A stretch of 13,193 nucleotides of DNA, taken from assembly GCA_025937115.1 (NCBI GenBank), contig JAICSB010000043.1, positions 1-13,193 on the forward strand, written 5' to 3'. Position numbers and translations under genes: made by a program. Positions 13,072 to 13,193 of the stretch are shown piece by piece. How positions within the stretch are numbered: the first letter of the stretch is position 1; each line of letters begins with the position of its first letter. Origin of the DNA: Pseudonocardiaceae bacterium (GTDB lineage Bacteria > Actinomycetota > Actinomycetes > Mycobacteriales > Pseudonocardiaceae). The notes beneath the pieces were generated by a model. That model was not told the DNA's origin. It was given only the letters and a program-made list of their open reading frames with translations, and did no database searches.

Positions 13072-13099
13072 CTATCGCGACTGTCCGTACTTGCGATAG
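13072..13099. promoter_or_regulatory. Inverted repeat, candidate regulator site between the SDR gene and the right-edge gene
   Basis: CTATCGC (13072-13078) and GCGATAG (13093-13099) are perfect inverted arms with centres 21 bp apart, two DNA turns. A related CTATCG occurs again at 13153-13158, just before the right-edge gene. The position between divergent genes fits an operator for a dimeric repressor such as TetR or MarR types; no regulator gene is visible in the window. Confidence 0.4.
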
Positions 13100-13172
13100 A
13101 ACTGCAGTGGCCCGAGTGGAGGTGGTCGATCGCCAACTCCCACCCACCGAAACTATCGTTCGGGAGTACCAG

Positions 13173-13193
13173 ATGAGCACCTCGACCACGCCC
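13173..13193 (+). CDS. Start of an unidentified gene cut by the window edge
   Basis: Only seven codons are visible (MSTSTTP). GGGAG lies 6-7 nt upstream of the ATG at 13173, a good ribosome binding site, and the gene would be divergent from the short-chain dehydrogenase. The product cannot be judged. Confidence 0.5.

Noticed and set aside
1..13193. CRISPR array, tRNA, rRNA, insertion sequence or attachment site
   Set aside because: No regularly spaced repeats, no cloverleaf or rRNA-like stretch and no transposase or integrase motif were seen on reading both strands.

Overview
The window is high-G+C DNA with frequent GTG starts, Shine-Dalgarno-poor gene starts and families typical of Actinobacteria: SecA2, a Ddn-like F420-dependent reductase, DUF2332 and a 640-residue AsnB. 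It most resembles an actinomycete chromosome, perhaps Pseudonocardiaceae; the genus is a guess.

Layout. Positions 1-196 (minus) hold the front half of a YdeI/OmpD-associated family gene that has lost an internal segment and its frame. Diverging from it is a D-2-hydroxyacid dehydrogenase (243-1304, plus). Next, on the minus strand, are a MOSC protein (1404-2249) and, 63 nt upstream of it, a small protein with a glycine-rich tail (2313-2651). Diverging from the small protein is a SecA2-type export ATPase (2883-5117, plus). A gene-free stretch with two hairpins (5118-5400) separates SecA2 from a convergent asparagine synthetase (5401-7335, minus). On the plus strand follow a glyoxalase-like protein (7466-7933) and a likely operon of a RCK_C regulatory subunit, a CPA2 cation/proton antiporter and a Ddn-like reductase (8066-10324). 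A higBA toxin-antitoxin module lies on the minus strand (10449-11042), with a promoter and palindromic half-sites visible upstream. A DUF2332 gene (11175-12158, plus) converges on a short-chain dehydrogenase (12188-13009, minus). The last 21 bases are the start of another plus-strand gene behind a good ribosome binding site.

How the genes may work together. Two units are well supported: the KhtT/KhtU-like potassium or cation efflux pair, with the reductase translationally coupled to it, and the self-regulating higBA module. The most suggestive unrecognised arrangement is the divergent pair of a small, signal-less, Gly-rich protein and a SecA2 that is not beside the neighbours I associate with mycobacterial secA2. 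A dedicated export system is a hypothesis only. The remaining genes look like ordinary metabolic or accessory genes with no evident common pathway.
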